A stretch of DNA of 64,000 nt from Streptomyces sp. PCS3-D2 (GTDB taxonomy: Bacteria; Actinomycetota; Actinomycetes; Streptomycetales; Streptomycetaceae): contig NZ_CP097800.1 in NCBI RefSeq assembly GCF_000612545.2, positions 6,230,501 through 6,294,500 on the forward strand, read 5' to 3'. Below are positions 15,563 to 24,395 of this stretch, in pieces. The notes below the pieces were generated by a model, which saw nothing but the letters and a program-made list of their open reading frames with translations, did not search any database and was not told the DNA's origin. The translations under genes and the position numbers were made by a program. Each line of letters opens with the position of its first letter. Within the stretch, counting starts at the first letter, position 1.

Positions 15563-16800
15563 TGCACCGGTACCCGTCGAACCTCGAACCGCTGCTGCCC
15601 CCGGACCACGGCCGCCCCGGGCCGCCCTTCCCGGACTTCCCGCACTCCGCCGCGCCCGATCCCGCGCAGGTCGACCCCGCCGTGCTCGGTGCCCTCCTGC
15701 ACCGGCACGGCTGGCTGCGCCGGGGCGGGGCCGCCGGCCGGTACGGGCGCTGGACACCGCCCGGACCCGCCGGCACCAGCGTGCTCGTCCCCGAGAACCG
15801 GGCCTTCCCCGACTGCGCCGACCTGCTGGAGGAGGCCCTGACCGCGCTCACGCGCAGCACGGTCCCGTCCGCGCGCGAGGTGCTCTACGGGCTGAGCGTG
15901 CCCAGCGACGAGATCCGCTGGGAGCGGGAGGTCCCGCAGGGGGCCAACGGGCTGGAGGGCGAGGCGGCCTGGACCGTGCAGGAACAGCTGCGCCAGGCCG
16001 CCCGGCAACTGCTGCTGGCGGGGGCGCTCGCGGCGCGGGCGCGGGCCGGCTACTACGGTGCCCGCCACCGGGCCCAGGCCGAACGGGCCCTGGAGCCCGT
16101 CCTGGTGGGGCCGTATCCGGGCGGGCGGCGGCTGAGCGCGTACGTCCCGGTGGACGGCGGCCGGGGCACCGTGACGCGGCTGCACCACGCGCTGCACGCG
16201 GCCCGCGAGGCCGTGGACTACCGGCGGGCCACCGGAGGCATGGAGGCCTTCGACGCCGCCGTGGCCGCCGGGGTCAGCCGGGAGCTCGCCGAGGCGTTGA
16301 TCTCATTGGTGCGGGGCTCGGAAGGGGCCCGTGTCGCACTGGCCTGGGCGCCCGCGGCGGGCGTGCCGGCAGGCTGCGCCGCCCGGCCGGAGCCGGTGGA
16401 GTTCTCCCCGGGAGACCTGCCCGTCCTGCGGGAGGCCGCGGCGCGCTACACGCGCGACGAGCCGGCCGTGCAGGTGCGCGTCGCGGGGGCGGTGGTCCGG
16501 ATGCGGCGCTCGGCGCCGGGTGGCGGGGGAACGGTCCGGCTGCGGGTCCTGGCCGGGGCGGAGGTCCCGTACGTTCGGGCGGCGCTCGACGAGGAGGCCT
16601 ACCGGGTGGCGGGCCACGCGCACCTGGTGGGCCTGCCGATCCGGATCAGCGGACGGCTCCAGCGCCGGGGCGGCTTCCGCCGGCTCACCGACGCGTCGGA
16701 CGTGAGCCCCGTACCGCTGGACGAGGTCGAGCGGGACCGCCTCATGAAGTCCCTGGACGAGCCCTTCGACCCGGCGGACGTCCTGCCGTCGGACGACTGA
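15562..16800 (+). CDS. Uncharacterised 412-residue partner of the DUF4365 protein
   Basis: I do not recognise a named family. Residues about 1-60 are Pro-rich; 75-240 are mostly helical with acidic and Ala/Arg-rich stretches and contain a GYYGARHRAQAERALEPVL segment. About 300-385 look like a small beta-barrel, with the pattern VRVAGAVVRM ... VRLRVLAG ... EEAYRVAGHAHLVGLPIRISGRL found in other bacterial proteins of unknown role. No signal peptide or membrane segment is present. The start overlaps the stop of the DUF4365 gene. The last 59 bp overlap the end of the convergent GNAT gene. Confidence 0.75.
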   Translation: MHRYPSNLEPLLPPDHGRPGPPFPDFPHSAAPDPAQVDPAVLGALLHRHGWLRRGGAAGRYGRWTPPGPAGTSVLVPENRAFPDCADLLEEALTALTRSTVPSAREVLYGLSVPSDEIRWEREVPQGANGLEGEAAWTVQEQLRQAARQLLLAGALAARARAGYYGARHRAQAERALEPVLVGPYPGGRRLSAYVPVDGGRGTVTRLHHALHAAREAVDYRRATGGMEAFDAAVAAGVSRELAEALISLVRGSEGARVALAWAPAAGVPAGCAARPEPVEFSPGDLPVLREAAARYTRDEPAVQVRVAGAVVRMRRSAPGGGGTVRLRVLAGAEVPYVRAALDEEAYRVAGHAHLVGLPIRISGRLQRRGGFRRLTDASDVSPVPLDEVERDRLMKSLDEPFDPADVLPSDD

Positions 16801-17254
16801 AGGAGGCCATCACGAGCCCCGGGGCGGGGGAGAAGTCGGCACCGCGGGTGAAGCCGAGCGCCTCGTAGAGGCGGACGGCCGGGGTGTTGGCGGCGCCCGT
16901 GGCGACCCGGACGGTGCGGCCGGGGAAGACCTCGGCCAGGGCGTGGCGCAACAGCAGCGAGGCGACACCCCGGCGGAAGAAGGCCGGGTCCACGCACAGC
17001 CGGTCGATGCCGACGCCGCCGTCGGACTCCTCCTCCCAGGCGAGGAAGCCGGCCGGCTCCCCGTCCTCGGAGACGACGCCGAACCAGTTCAGCGGCCGCG
17101 CGCGCATCTGCGCGAGGCTCTCGCCGAGCGCCGGGATGCCCTCGAAGCCGATCAGCCCGGCCTCGACCGCGTACGCGGCCCGGCCGATCCGGTGCACGGC
17201 GGCCGCGGTGGCGTCGTCACTCAGGTCGAGTGGGCGGGGCTGCGGGCTCGGCAC
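16742..17254 (-). CDS. GNAT-family N-acetyltransferase
   Basis: A 170-residue acetyltransferase. The acetyl-CoA site is seen as FRRGVASLLLRHAL (about 103-116) after the strand GIDRLCVDP, and the fold ends with NTPAVRLYEALGFTRG. The GTG at 17254 has GGAGG at 7-nt spacing and was chosen for that reason; longer in-frame sequence upstream is Pro/Arg-rich. The C-terminal 20 residues, rich in Arg/Gly/Pro, are encoded opposite the end of the convergent 412-residue gene and may not belong to the fold. Substrate unknown. Confidence 0.8.
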   Translation of the reverse strand: MPSPQPRPLDLSDDATAAAVHRIGRAAYAVEAGLIGFEGIPALGESLAQMRARPLNWFGVVSEDGEPAGFLAWEEESDGGVGIDRLCVDPAFFRRGVASLLLRHALAEVFPGRTVRVATGAANTPAVRLYEALGFTRGADFSPAPGLVMASFSRPTAGRPPGRRARPGTS

Positions 17255-17493
17255 GGGATTCCCTCCGGGGGTCGGGGCGGGCTCCCACGCTACCGGCGGC
17301 CTCCGGCGACGTCCCGGAATTTCCGCCGCGCGGGGCTGGTGCCCGGCCGGGGGCGCCGCGCCTGCCACCGGGCGGCGTGAGCAGGGGGTCCGGGCCGGGC
17401 CCGGACGGAACCGTTTAGCGGCGCGGGCACTCGGCTCGGTACGATTCAGGCGCGCGGCGTTCGCTCGCGCATCCCCTGAGTCAGGAGAGACCG

Positions 17494-19470
17494 GTGTCAG
17501 ACGTCCGTGTGATCATCCAACGCGATTCCGAGCGGGACGAGCGCGTGGTGGCCACGGGCACTACGGCGGCGGAGCTCTTCGCCGGCGAGCGCACCATCGT
17601 CGCCGCCCGGGTCGCGGGCGAGCTCAAGGACCTCGCGTACCAGGTGCAGGACGGCGAGACCGTCGAGCCGGTGGAGATCTCCTCCGAGGACGGCCTGAAC
17701 ATCCTGCGCCACTCGACCGCGCACGTCATGGCGCAGGCCGTGCAGGAGCTGTTCCCCGAGGCCAAGCTCGGCATCGGCCCGCCGGTCCGGGACGGCTTCT
17801 ACTACGACTTCGACGTGGCCCGGCCCTTCACTCCGGAGGACATCAAGGCCGTCGAGAAGAAGATGCAGGAGATCCAGAAGCGCGGCCAGCGCTTCTCCCG
17901 CCGCGTCGTCACCGACGAGGCGGCCCGCGAGGAGCTCGCGGACGAGCCGTACAAGCTGGAGCTCATCGGCATCAAGGGCTCCGCGTCCACCGACGACGGC
18001 GCGAACGTCGAGGTGGGCGGCGGTGAGCTGACCATCTACGACAACCTGGACGCCAAGACCGGCGAGCTGTGCTGGAAGGACCTGTGCCGCGGTCCCCACC
18101 TGCCCACCACCCGCAACATCCCGGCGTTCAAGCTCATGCGCAACGCGGCCGCCTACTGGCGCGGCAGCGAGAAGAACCCGATGCTCCAGCGCATCTACGG
18201 CACCGCGTGGCCGTCGAAGGAGGAGCTGAAGGCCCACCTCGACTTCCTCGCCGAGGCCGAGAAGCGCGACCACCGCAAGCTCGGCAACGAGCTGGACCTC
18301 TTCTCCATCCCGGACGAGATCGGCTCCGGCCTCGCCGTCTTCCACCCGCGCGGCGGCATCATCCGCCGGGTCATGGAGGACTACTCGCGCCGCCGGCACG
18401 AGGAGGAGGGCTACGAGTTCGTCTACTCGCCGCACGCCACCAAGGGCGCGCTCTTCGAGAAGAGCGGGCACCTGGACTGGTACGCGGAGGGCATGTACCC
18501 CCCCATGCAGCTCGATGGTGGTACCGACTACTACCTCAAGCCCATGAACTGCCCGATGCACAACCTGATCTTCGACGCGCGCGGCCGCTCCTACCGCGAA
18601 CTGCCGCTGCGCCTGTTCGAGTTCGGCACCGTGTACCGGTACGAGAAGTCCGGCGTGGTGCACGGCCTGACGCGTGCCCGCGGCTTCACCCAGGACGACG
18701 CGCACATCTACTGCACCCGTGAGCAGATGGCCGAGGAGCTCGACCGCACCCTCACCTTCGTGCTGAACCTGCTGCGCGACTACGGTCTGACCGACTTCTA
18801 CCTGGAGCTCTCCACCAAGGACCCGGAGAAGTTCGTCGGCTCGGACGAGGTCTGGGAGGAGGCCACCGCGGTCCTCCAGCAGGTCGCCGAGAAGCAGGGC
18901 CTCCCGCTGACCCCCGACCCGGGCGGCGCGGCCTTCTACGGGCCGAAGATCTCGGTGCAGGCGCGCGATGCCATCGGCCGTACCTGGCAGATGTCGACCG
19001 TCCAGCTCGACTTCAACCTGCCGGAGCGCTTCAACCTGGAGTACACCGCCCCGGACGGCTCGCGCCAGCGGCCGGTCATGATCCACCGGGCGCTGTTCGG
19101 CTCGATCGAGCGGTTCTTCGCGGTGCTGCTGGAGCACTACGCGGGTGCCATGCCGCCGTGGCTGGCGCCGGTCCAGGCCGTCGGCATCCCGATCGGCGAC
19201 GGGCACGTCGGCTACCTCCAGGAGTTCGCCGCCGAGGCGAAGAAGCAGGGCCTGCGGGTCGAGGTGGACGCCTCCTCCGACCGGATGCAGAAGAAGATTC
19301 GCAACCACCAGAAGCTCAAGGTCCCGTTCATGATCATCGTCGGTGACGAGGACATGGCCGCGGGCACCGTCTCCTTCCGCTACCGCGACGGTTCGCAGGA
19401 GAACGGCATCCCGAAGGACCAGGCCCTCGCCAAGCTGGCGAAGGTCGTCGCAGACCGCGTCCAGGTCTGA
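17494..19470 (+). CDS. thrS: Threonyl-tRNA synthetase
   Basis: A 658-residue class II synthetase. It has an N-terminal TGS domain (about 1-65), an editing domain with [11 protein letters not shown] near 74 and a zinc-binding core with MNCPMHNL. Class II motifs are seen in the [21 protein letters not shown] segment and in [11 protein letters not shown], and the C-terminal anticodon-binding domain follows. Length is normal for the family. The GTG start is preceded by AGGAGAG. No T-box-like leader was seen in the 239 bp upstream, where a TACGAT box at 17440-17445 may be the -10. It ends just before a large palindromic terminator. Confidence 0.96.
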   Translation: MSDVRVIIQRDSERDERVVATGTTAAELFAGERTIVAARVAGELKDLAYQVQDGETVEPVEISSEDGLNILRHSTAHVMAQAVQELFPEAKLGIGPPVRDGFYYDFDVARPFTPEDIKAVEKKMQEIQKRGQRFSRRVVTDEAAREELADEPYKLELIGIKGSASTDDGANVEVGGGELTIYDNLDAKTGELCWKDLCRGPHLPTTRNIPAFKLMRNAAAYWRGSEKNPMLQRIYGTAWPSKEELKAHLDFLAEAEKRDHRKLGNELDLFSIPDEIGSGLAVFHPRGGIIRRVMEDYSRRRHEEEGYEFVYSPHATKGALFEKSGHLDWYAEGMYPPMQLDGGTDYYLKPMNCPMHNLIFDARGRSYRELPLRLFEFGTVYRYEKSGVVHGLTRARGFTQDDAHIYCTREQMAEELDRTLTFVLNLLRDYGLTDFYLELSTKDPEKFVGSDEVWEEATAVLQQVAEKQGLPLTPDPGGAAFYGPKISVQARDAIGRTWQMSTVQLDFNLPERFNLEYTAPDGSRQRPVMIHRALFGSIERFFAVLLEHYAGAMPPWLAPVQAVGIPIGDGHVGYLQEFAAEAKKQGLRVEVDASSDRMQKKIRNHQKLKVPFMIIVGDEDMAAGTVSFRYRDGSQENGIPKDQALAKLAKVVADRVQV

Positions 19471-19475
19471 TCCCT

Positions 19476-19525
19476 GACGAGGAAGGCCCCCGGAAAGTGA
19501 TCACTTTCCGGGGGCCTTCCTCGTC
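19476..19525. terminator. 50-bp perfect palindrome between thrS and the HIT gene
   Basis: Two 25-bp arms (19476-19500 and 19501-19525) are exact complements with no spacer; the centre reads GTGATCAC. As RNA it would form a stem of about 23 bp with a 4-nt GATC loop. It starts 6 nt after the thrS stop and should act as a bidirectional terminator. No T run follows. Confidence 0.8.
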
Positions 19526-19541
19526 CGCGCGGGCGAGGTCA

Positions 19542-19547
19542 TATGCT
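19542..19547 (+). promoter_or_regulatory. -10 box for a leaderless HIT-gene transcript
   Basis: TATGCT ends 7 bp before the ATG at 19555 and lies just past the palindromic terminator, so the HIT gene probably has its own start. Confidence 0.5.
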
Positions 19548-19554
19548 GCTTGCC

Positions 19555-20103
19555 ATGACGACTGAGCCGGAGCAGCAGATCGGGGTCGGCACGCAGGACG
19601 CGTTCCAGCGACTGTGGACGCCCCACCGGATGGCCTACATCCAGGGGGAGAACAAGCCGACCGGCCCCGAGGCCGGGGACGGCTGTCCCTTCTGCGGGAT
19701 TCCGGAGATGACGGACCAGGACGGCCTGGTCGTGGCCCGGGGCGAGCATGTCTACGCCGTGCTGAACCTCTACCCCTACAACGGCGGCCACCTGATGGTC
19801 GTGCCGTACCGGCACGTCGCCGACTACACCGAGCTCGACGCCCCCGAGACGGTCGAACTGGCCGACCTCACCAAGCGGGCGATGGTGGCCCTCCGCAAGG
19901 CCTCGGGTGCGCACGGTTTCAACATCGGCATGAACCAGGGCGCGGCGGCCGGCGCCGGTATCGCCGCCCACCTCCACCAGCACATCGTGCCCCGCTGGGG
20001 CGGGGACACGAACTTCATGCCGGTGGTCGGCCACACCAAGGTGCTGCCGCAACTCCTCGCGGACACACGCCAGATGCTCGCCGACGCCTGGCCCGTGGGC
20101 TGA
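19555..20103 (+). CDS. HIT-family protein, probable Ap4A phosphorylase/hydrolase
   Basis: A 182-residue histidine-triad protein. The triad is HLHQH (His139, His141, His143), and a CPFC pair (Cys44, Cys47) suggests a structural zinc site. HIT proteins act on nucleotide phosphates. The mycobacterial protein in the same position beside thrS and pgsA is reported as a diadenosine tetraphosphate phosphorylase, and synthetases such as ThrRS make Ap4A, which suits the neighbourhood. ATG 19543 is an alternative, but the TATGCT box favours 19555. Confidence 0.88.
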   Translation: MTTEPEQQIGVGTQDAFQRLWTPHRMAYIQGENKPTGPEAGDGCPFCGIPEMTDQDGLVVARGEHVYAVLNLYPYNGGHLMVVPYRHVADYTELDAPETVELADLTKRAMVALRKASGAHGFNIGMNQGAAAGAGIAAHLHQHIVPRWGGDTNFMPVVGHTKVLPQLLADTRQMLADAWPVG

Positions 20104-20105
20104 CC

Positions 20106-21770
20106 CTAGGCGTCGTAGACGTCCGCCTTGCGCGGCGCCGGCTCCTGGATCAGACCGCTCATGATCGAGGAGCGGTTGGTGAAGCGCTCGGTGTCCACGC
20201 CGTTCTCCTCCAGGACCTTGAAGGTCGCCGCGTGGATCGACCGCAGCACCGGGGCCACCGTGCGCAGCGCGTCGTCGGCCATGAAGCGGTGGCGCCACAT
20301 CGAGCTCGCCCAGACGTGGCGCAGGCCGAAGGGTTCGGGCAGGACCAGCTTGCCGCCGAAGAAGTCGAGGAGCGGCGGGTACCAGGTCAGCGGTGCCCGC
20401 ACGGCGAGCCGCACCACCTCCTGGGTGTCCACCAGCGGCAGCGGCTTCTCCACGGTCTCCCAGAAGCGGATGCTCTTGGGCACCTCCACCACCGGGGCCT
20501 TGGACTTGGTGGTGAACAGGCCGTGCACCGGACCCAGGGCGTGTGCGGTGACGTCCACGCGCAGGGTCTTGTACAGCACGGTGACGGTGACCAGCATGTT
20601 GATGATCAGCTGGCCGTCCCAGAGCGGGTACTGGATGCCCAGGTAGTGCCGGTTCCCCGAGTTGAACTGCTGCTCGTTGCAGATGCGGGTGACCTCGTGC
20701 GGCTTGACGAGGAAGGCGTCGACGTTCTCGCCGGTGGGGCGGGCCACCTCGGCGGCGCCCTCGCCGACCGGGGTGACGATCCAGTGCTGGATCGCGGCGG
20801 GCGGGAAGCCGCCGGTGTGCAGCGGGCCGCGCTCCAGCTTGCGCAGCTGGGCGTCGATCGCGCGGATGACGTCCCAGGCGCGGAAGGGGTGGATCTCCTT
20901 GCTCTCGTCCGTCGGGGCGAGCTCCTCGGCCATCTGCCAGTTGCCCCAGCGGGTGCCCATGCCGAGGATGCCCTTGGGGCCGGCGTAGAAGACCTGGTTG
21001 CTGCGGTCCTCCGCGGTGAGCTTGGCGAGCTGGTGGCGCAGGTCCTCGCGGGCCTTCTCGTCAGGGTTGCCGGGCACCGCCTGTGGGATCTTGGCGGCGA
21101 CCCCGCCCCCGGACAGCAGCCCGTCCCAGCGCTCGCGCAGGTCGCGGGCGGTGGACTCGCAGGTGCGGCGGGCGAGCAGCCAGCCCAGCGCGGGGGCGAT
21201 GACCATGCCGCGGGCGTACAGGCCGAGGAAGCCGGTGAGCGGCAGCCTGAACATCAGCACGGCCACCACGACGGCGATGCCGACCAGGAGCGTGGTGCCC
21301 AGCCAGGAGTGCTTGCCCTGCCGCGAGGCCAGCGAGGTGCGGAGCTGGAAGAGCCCCAGCCACAGCAGCAGCCCCGGCAGGAACAGCACGCCGCAGACCA
21401 GCATGATCAGCCGGAGCCTGCGGTCGCGCTCCTTGCGGATGCGGGATGCCGCCAGGCAGTGCTCCACGACCGTCTGCGGGTCGGCACCGAAGGACTGGAT
21501 GAGCGGCTTGCGGCCGGACCCCAGGGTGCGGGCCTCGACGGCCCGGCAGAAGGCCTCGCCGAGGCTGGGCTCGAAGAGGGACAGCTTCGGGGGCTTCACC
21601 GTCGCCGGGTGGTTCTCGCTGTTGGCCCCGAGTATCGCGTCGAGCCTGGTGTCCTGCCCCCCGTCCCGGTACGCGGCCGAGGCGAGGGCGTTGGTCGCCG
21701 CCGTCTGCCCCCCGCCGTTCTGCAGTGGAATCTGTGCGCCGGGCCTGAAGTCGAATCCGTCGTCCGCCAC
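20106..21770 (-). CDS. Conserved membrane protein, function unknown
   Basis: A 554-residue protein. The cytoplasmic N-terminus (1-118) is polar, three membrane segments lie at about 119-142, 157-176 and 181-201, and one more hydrophobic stretch is near 395-412. The rest is soluble, with no motif I can tie to a function. The start is a GTG preceded by AGGGGGGC. It ends 2 nt from the convergent HIT gene. Together with the next gene it forms a minus-strand block placed between thrS-HIT and pgsA. Confidence 0.75.
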   Translation of the reverse strand: MADDGFDFRPGAQIPLQNGGGQTAATNALASAAYRDGGQDTRLDAILGANSENHPATVKPPKLSLFEPSLGEAFCRAVEARTLGSGRKPLIQSFGADPQTVVEHCLAASRIRKERDRRLRLIMLVCGVLFLPGLLLWLGLFQLRTSLASRQGKHSWLGTTLLVGIAVVVAVLMFRLPLTGFLGLYARGMVIAPALGWLLARRTCESTARDLRERWDGLLSGGGVAAKIPQAVPGNPDEKAREDLRHQLAKLTAEDRSNQVFYAGPKGILGMGTRWGNWQMAEELAPTDESKEIHPFRAWDVIRAIDAQLRKLERGPLHTGGFPPAAIQHWIVTPVGEGAAEVARPTGENVDAFLVKPHEVTRICNEQQFNSGNRHYLGIQYPLWDGQLIINMLVTVTVLYKTLRVDVTAHALGPVHGLFTTKSKAPVVEVPKSIRFWETVEKPLPLVDTQEVVRLAVRAPLTWYPPLLDFFGGKLVLPEPFGLRHVWASSMWRHRFMADDALRTVAPVLRSIHAATFKVLEENGVDTERFTNRSSIMSGLIQEPAPRKADVYDA

Positions 21771-21859
21771 CGCTGCCCCCCTCGCTGTGCGTTCATGCTC
21801 TTTTGGTGCGCCGACGAGCCTATCGGCGGATCCCGCCCCATGGTCATGGGACAGGGAAA

Positions 21860-21893
21860 TGCCGCCCGCCGCAAGCGGGTTGGGTGGGCGGCA
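21860..21893 (-). terminator. Terminator of the EF-G2-like gene
   Basis: TGCCGCCC (21860-21867) pairs with GGGCGGCA (21886-21893), extended inwards by three more pairs including one G-T. On the minus strand it lies 18 nt after the stop and runs into ATTTCCC. Confidence 0.55.
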
Positions 21894-21910
21894 CTCCGTT
21901 GCTCCCCCGA

Positions 21911-24115
21911 CTACGTTCCCTTCCCGGCCTGTTCGCGCACCTTCTCGGCGATCTGTGGCGGCATGGGTTCGTGCCGGGCGTAGGCGCGGGCGAAGCGGCC
22001 GGTGCCGTGCGAGACGGAGCGCAGTTCGACGGCGTACCGGCCGATCTCTATCTCCGGGATCTCGGCGCGGACCCGGGTACGGCCGGAACCGGCCTGGTCG
22101 GTGCCGACGACACGGCCCCGGCGGCCCGCGAGATCGCTCATGACGGGTCCGACGTACTCGTCGGGGATCAGGACGTCGAGCTCGGCGACCGGTTCGAGCA
22201 GGTCGATCCGGGCCTCCGCCGCGGCCTCACGCAGGGCGAGTGCGCCGGCGGTCTGGAAGGCGGCGTCCGAGGAGTCCACCGAGTGCGCCTTGCCGTCGAG
22301 GAGGGTGATCCGCACATCGACCAGCGGGTATCCGGCCGCGACCCCGCGGGCGGCCTGGCTGCGCACGCCCTTCTCCACGGACGGGATGAACTGGCGGGGT
22401 ACCGCCCCGCCGACGACCTTGTCGACGAACTCGATGCCGCTGCCGGGCGGGAGCGGCTCGACCTCGATCTCGCAGATCGCGAACTGGCCGTGGCCGCCCG
22501 ACTGTTTGACGTGCCGGCCGCGACCGGCCGCCTTCCCGCTGAAGGTCTCGCGCAGGCTCACCCGGTGCGGGACGGGATCGACCTGGACGCCGTAGCGGGT
22601 GCGCAGCCGCTCCAGGGCCACGTCCTGGTGGGCCTCGCCGAGGCTCCACAGGACGACCTGGTGGGTGTGCGGGTTCTGTTCCAGCCGCATGGTGGGGTCC
22701 TCGGCGACGAGCCGGGCCAGTCCCTGCGAGAGCTTGTCCTCGTCGGCCTTGCTGTGGGCCTCGATGGCGAGGGGAAGCAGCGGGTCGGGCATGGTCCAGG
22801 GGGCCATCAGGAGCGGATCGTCCTTGGCGGAGAGGGTGTCGCCGGTCTCCGCGCGACTGAGCCTGGCCACGCAGGCCAGGTCTCCGGCGATGCACCTGCC
22901 GAGGGCGCGCTGCTGTTTGCCGAAGGGGGCGGTGAGGGTTCCGATCCGTTCGTCGGCCTCGTGGAGCGCAGGGTCCTCCTGGTTCCGGTCGGCCTGGCCG
23001 TGCCCGCTGACGTGGACGGTCTCCTCGGGGGTCAGGGTGCCGGAGAAGACGCGTACGAGGGAGACGCGGCCGACGTAGGGGTCGGAGGAGGTCTTGACGA
23101 CCTCGGCGACCAACGGCCCGTCGGGGTCGCAGACGGCGTCGGGGCGGGCGGAGCCGTCGGGGCGGGTGACCGTGACGGCGGGGCGCTCCAGCGGGGTCGG
23201 GAAGCCGCCCGTGATCAGTTCGAGGAGTTCCACCGTGCCGAGCCCCTGACGGGCGCCGTCGGCCGCCGGAGCGGCCATCAGGACGGGGTGGAAGGTGCCG
23301 CGCGCGACGGCCCGCTCCAGGTCGTCGACGAGCGTCTTGAGGTCGATGTCCTCGCCGCCGAGGTAGCGGTCCATGAGGGTCTCGTCCTCGCTCTCGGCGA
23401 TGATCGCCTCGATCAGGCGTGCGCGGGCCTCGGTGATGAGCTCCCGCTCGTCCGGGTCCGGGGCACGCTCCACCCGCTCGCCGGAGGCGTACTCGTACAC
23501 GCGCTGCGAGAGCAGGCCGAGCAGTCCGGTGACCGGCGCGTGCCCGTCCGGGCCGGCGGGGCCGTGCAGGGGGAGGTAGAGGGGGATGACCGCGTCCGGG
23601 TCGTCCGCGCCGAAGATCTCGCCGCACACGGTGGTCATCTGCGTGTAGTCCGAGCGCGCGGCCTCCAGGTGGGTCACGACGATGGCGCGGGGCATGCCGA
23701 CGGCCTCGCACTCGTCCCAGACCATGCGGGTGGCGCCGTCGATCCCGTCCGAGGCCGAAACCACGAAAAGGGCCGCGTCCGCGGCGCGCAGACCGGCCCT
23801 GAGCTCCCCGACGAAGTCGGCGTATCCGGGGGTGTCCAAGATGTTGATCTTGATCCCGTCCCATTCGACGGGGACGAGGGAGAGCTGGATGGACCGCTGG
23901 CGCCGGTGTTCCATCTCGTCGTAGTCGGAGACGGTGGCGCCGTCCTCGACCCGACCGGCCCGGTTGACCGCTCCTGCGGTCAGGGCGAGTGCCTCGACCA
24001 GCGTGGTCTTGCCGGATCCGCTGTGGCCGACCAGCACGACGTTCCGTAGGGAAGAGGGACGGTCGGCCGTCAGTGCCCTGCCGGCGGCTCCGGCTTGGTG
24101 TGATGTGGCTCCCAT
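21911..24115 (-). CDS. Elongation factor G-like GTPase (EF-G2 type)
   Basis: A 734-residue homologue of EF-G with the full domain order I-V. The P-loop is GHSGSGKT (30-37) rather than the AHIDAGKT of true EF-G, and switch II has DTPGYAD (94-100). The usual RGIT of switch I reads RSIQ near 74-77, and the NKxD guanine-recognition motif reads THLE (148-151). These changes mark the EF-G2/FusA2-like family; the mycobacterial member is reported to lack ribosome-stimulated GTPase activity. It is not in an str operon, so it is not the main translocase. The start is an ATG at 24115. Confidence 0.9.
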   Translation of the reverse strand: MGATSHQAGAAGRALTADRPSSLRNVVLVGHSGSGKTTLVEALALTAGAVNRAGRVEDGATVSDYDEMEHRRQRSIQLSLVPVEWDGIKINILDTPGYADFVGELRAGLRAADAALFVVSASDGIDGATRMVWDECEAVGMPRAIVVTHLEAARSDYTQMTTVCGEIFGADDPDAVIPLYLPLHGPAGPDGHAPVTGLLGLLSQRVYEYASGERVERAPDPDERELITEARARLIEAIIAESEDETLMDRYLGGEDIDLKTLVDDLERAVARGTFHPVLMAAPAADGARQGLGTVELLELITGGFPTPLERPAVTVTRPDGSARPDAVCDPDGPLVAEVVKTSSDPYVGRVSLVRVFSGTLTPEETVHVSGHGQADRNQEDPALHEADERIGTLTAPFGKQQRALGRCIAGDLACVARLSRAETGDTLSAKDDPLLMAPWTMPDPLLPLAIEAHSKADEDKLSQGLARLVAEDPTMRLEQNPHTHQVVLWSLGEAHQDVALERLRTRYGVQVDPVPHRVSLRETFSGKAAGRGRHVKQSGGHGQFAICEIEVEPLPPGSGIEFVDKVVGGAVPRQFIPSVEKGVRSQAARGVAAGYPLVDVRITLLDGKAHSVDSSDAAFQTAGALALREAAAEARIDLLEPVAELDVLIPDEYVGPVMSDLAGRRGRVVGTDQAGSGRTRVRAEIPEIEIGRYAVELRSVSHGTGRFARAYARHEPMPPQIAEKVREQAGKGT

Positions 24116-24395
24116 GGTGCTCGTGCCTCCCGGTGGTGACGGTGAGGAGGGTGGGTTCCTTGTCCCCGCGCATGAGGAATGCGCGGTTCTACGAGCTTTG
24201 CACTGCTGTCACACCGCGTCCATACGTCGTACCGGAGACGTACGCAGGGGGCGCCCGCGGCGGTCCGCGGCGTGACGAGCGCCTTACCGGGCGAGAACCG
24301 GTGGGTGCGCGGCGCTCCGGCGGCGGCGTGCTGGCTACGATGGGCCAGCCGGTGGCCGTGGTGGCCGTGCGGCCCAGCGACCCTCCGGGAAGGCC

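Noticed and set aside
17255-17493. T-box or other amino-acid-sensing leader before thrS
   Set aside because: No T-box core sequence or long structured leader was seen in the 239 bp upstream.
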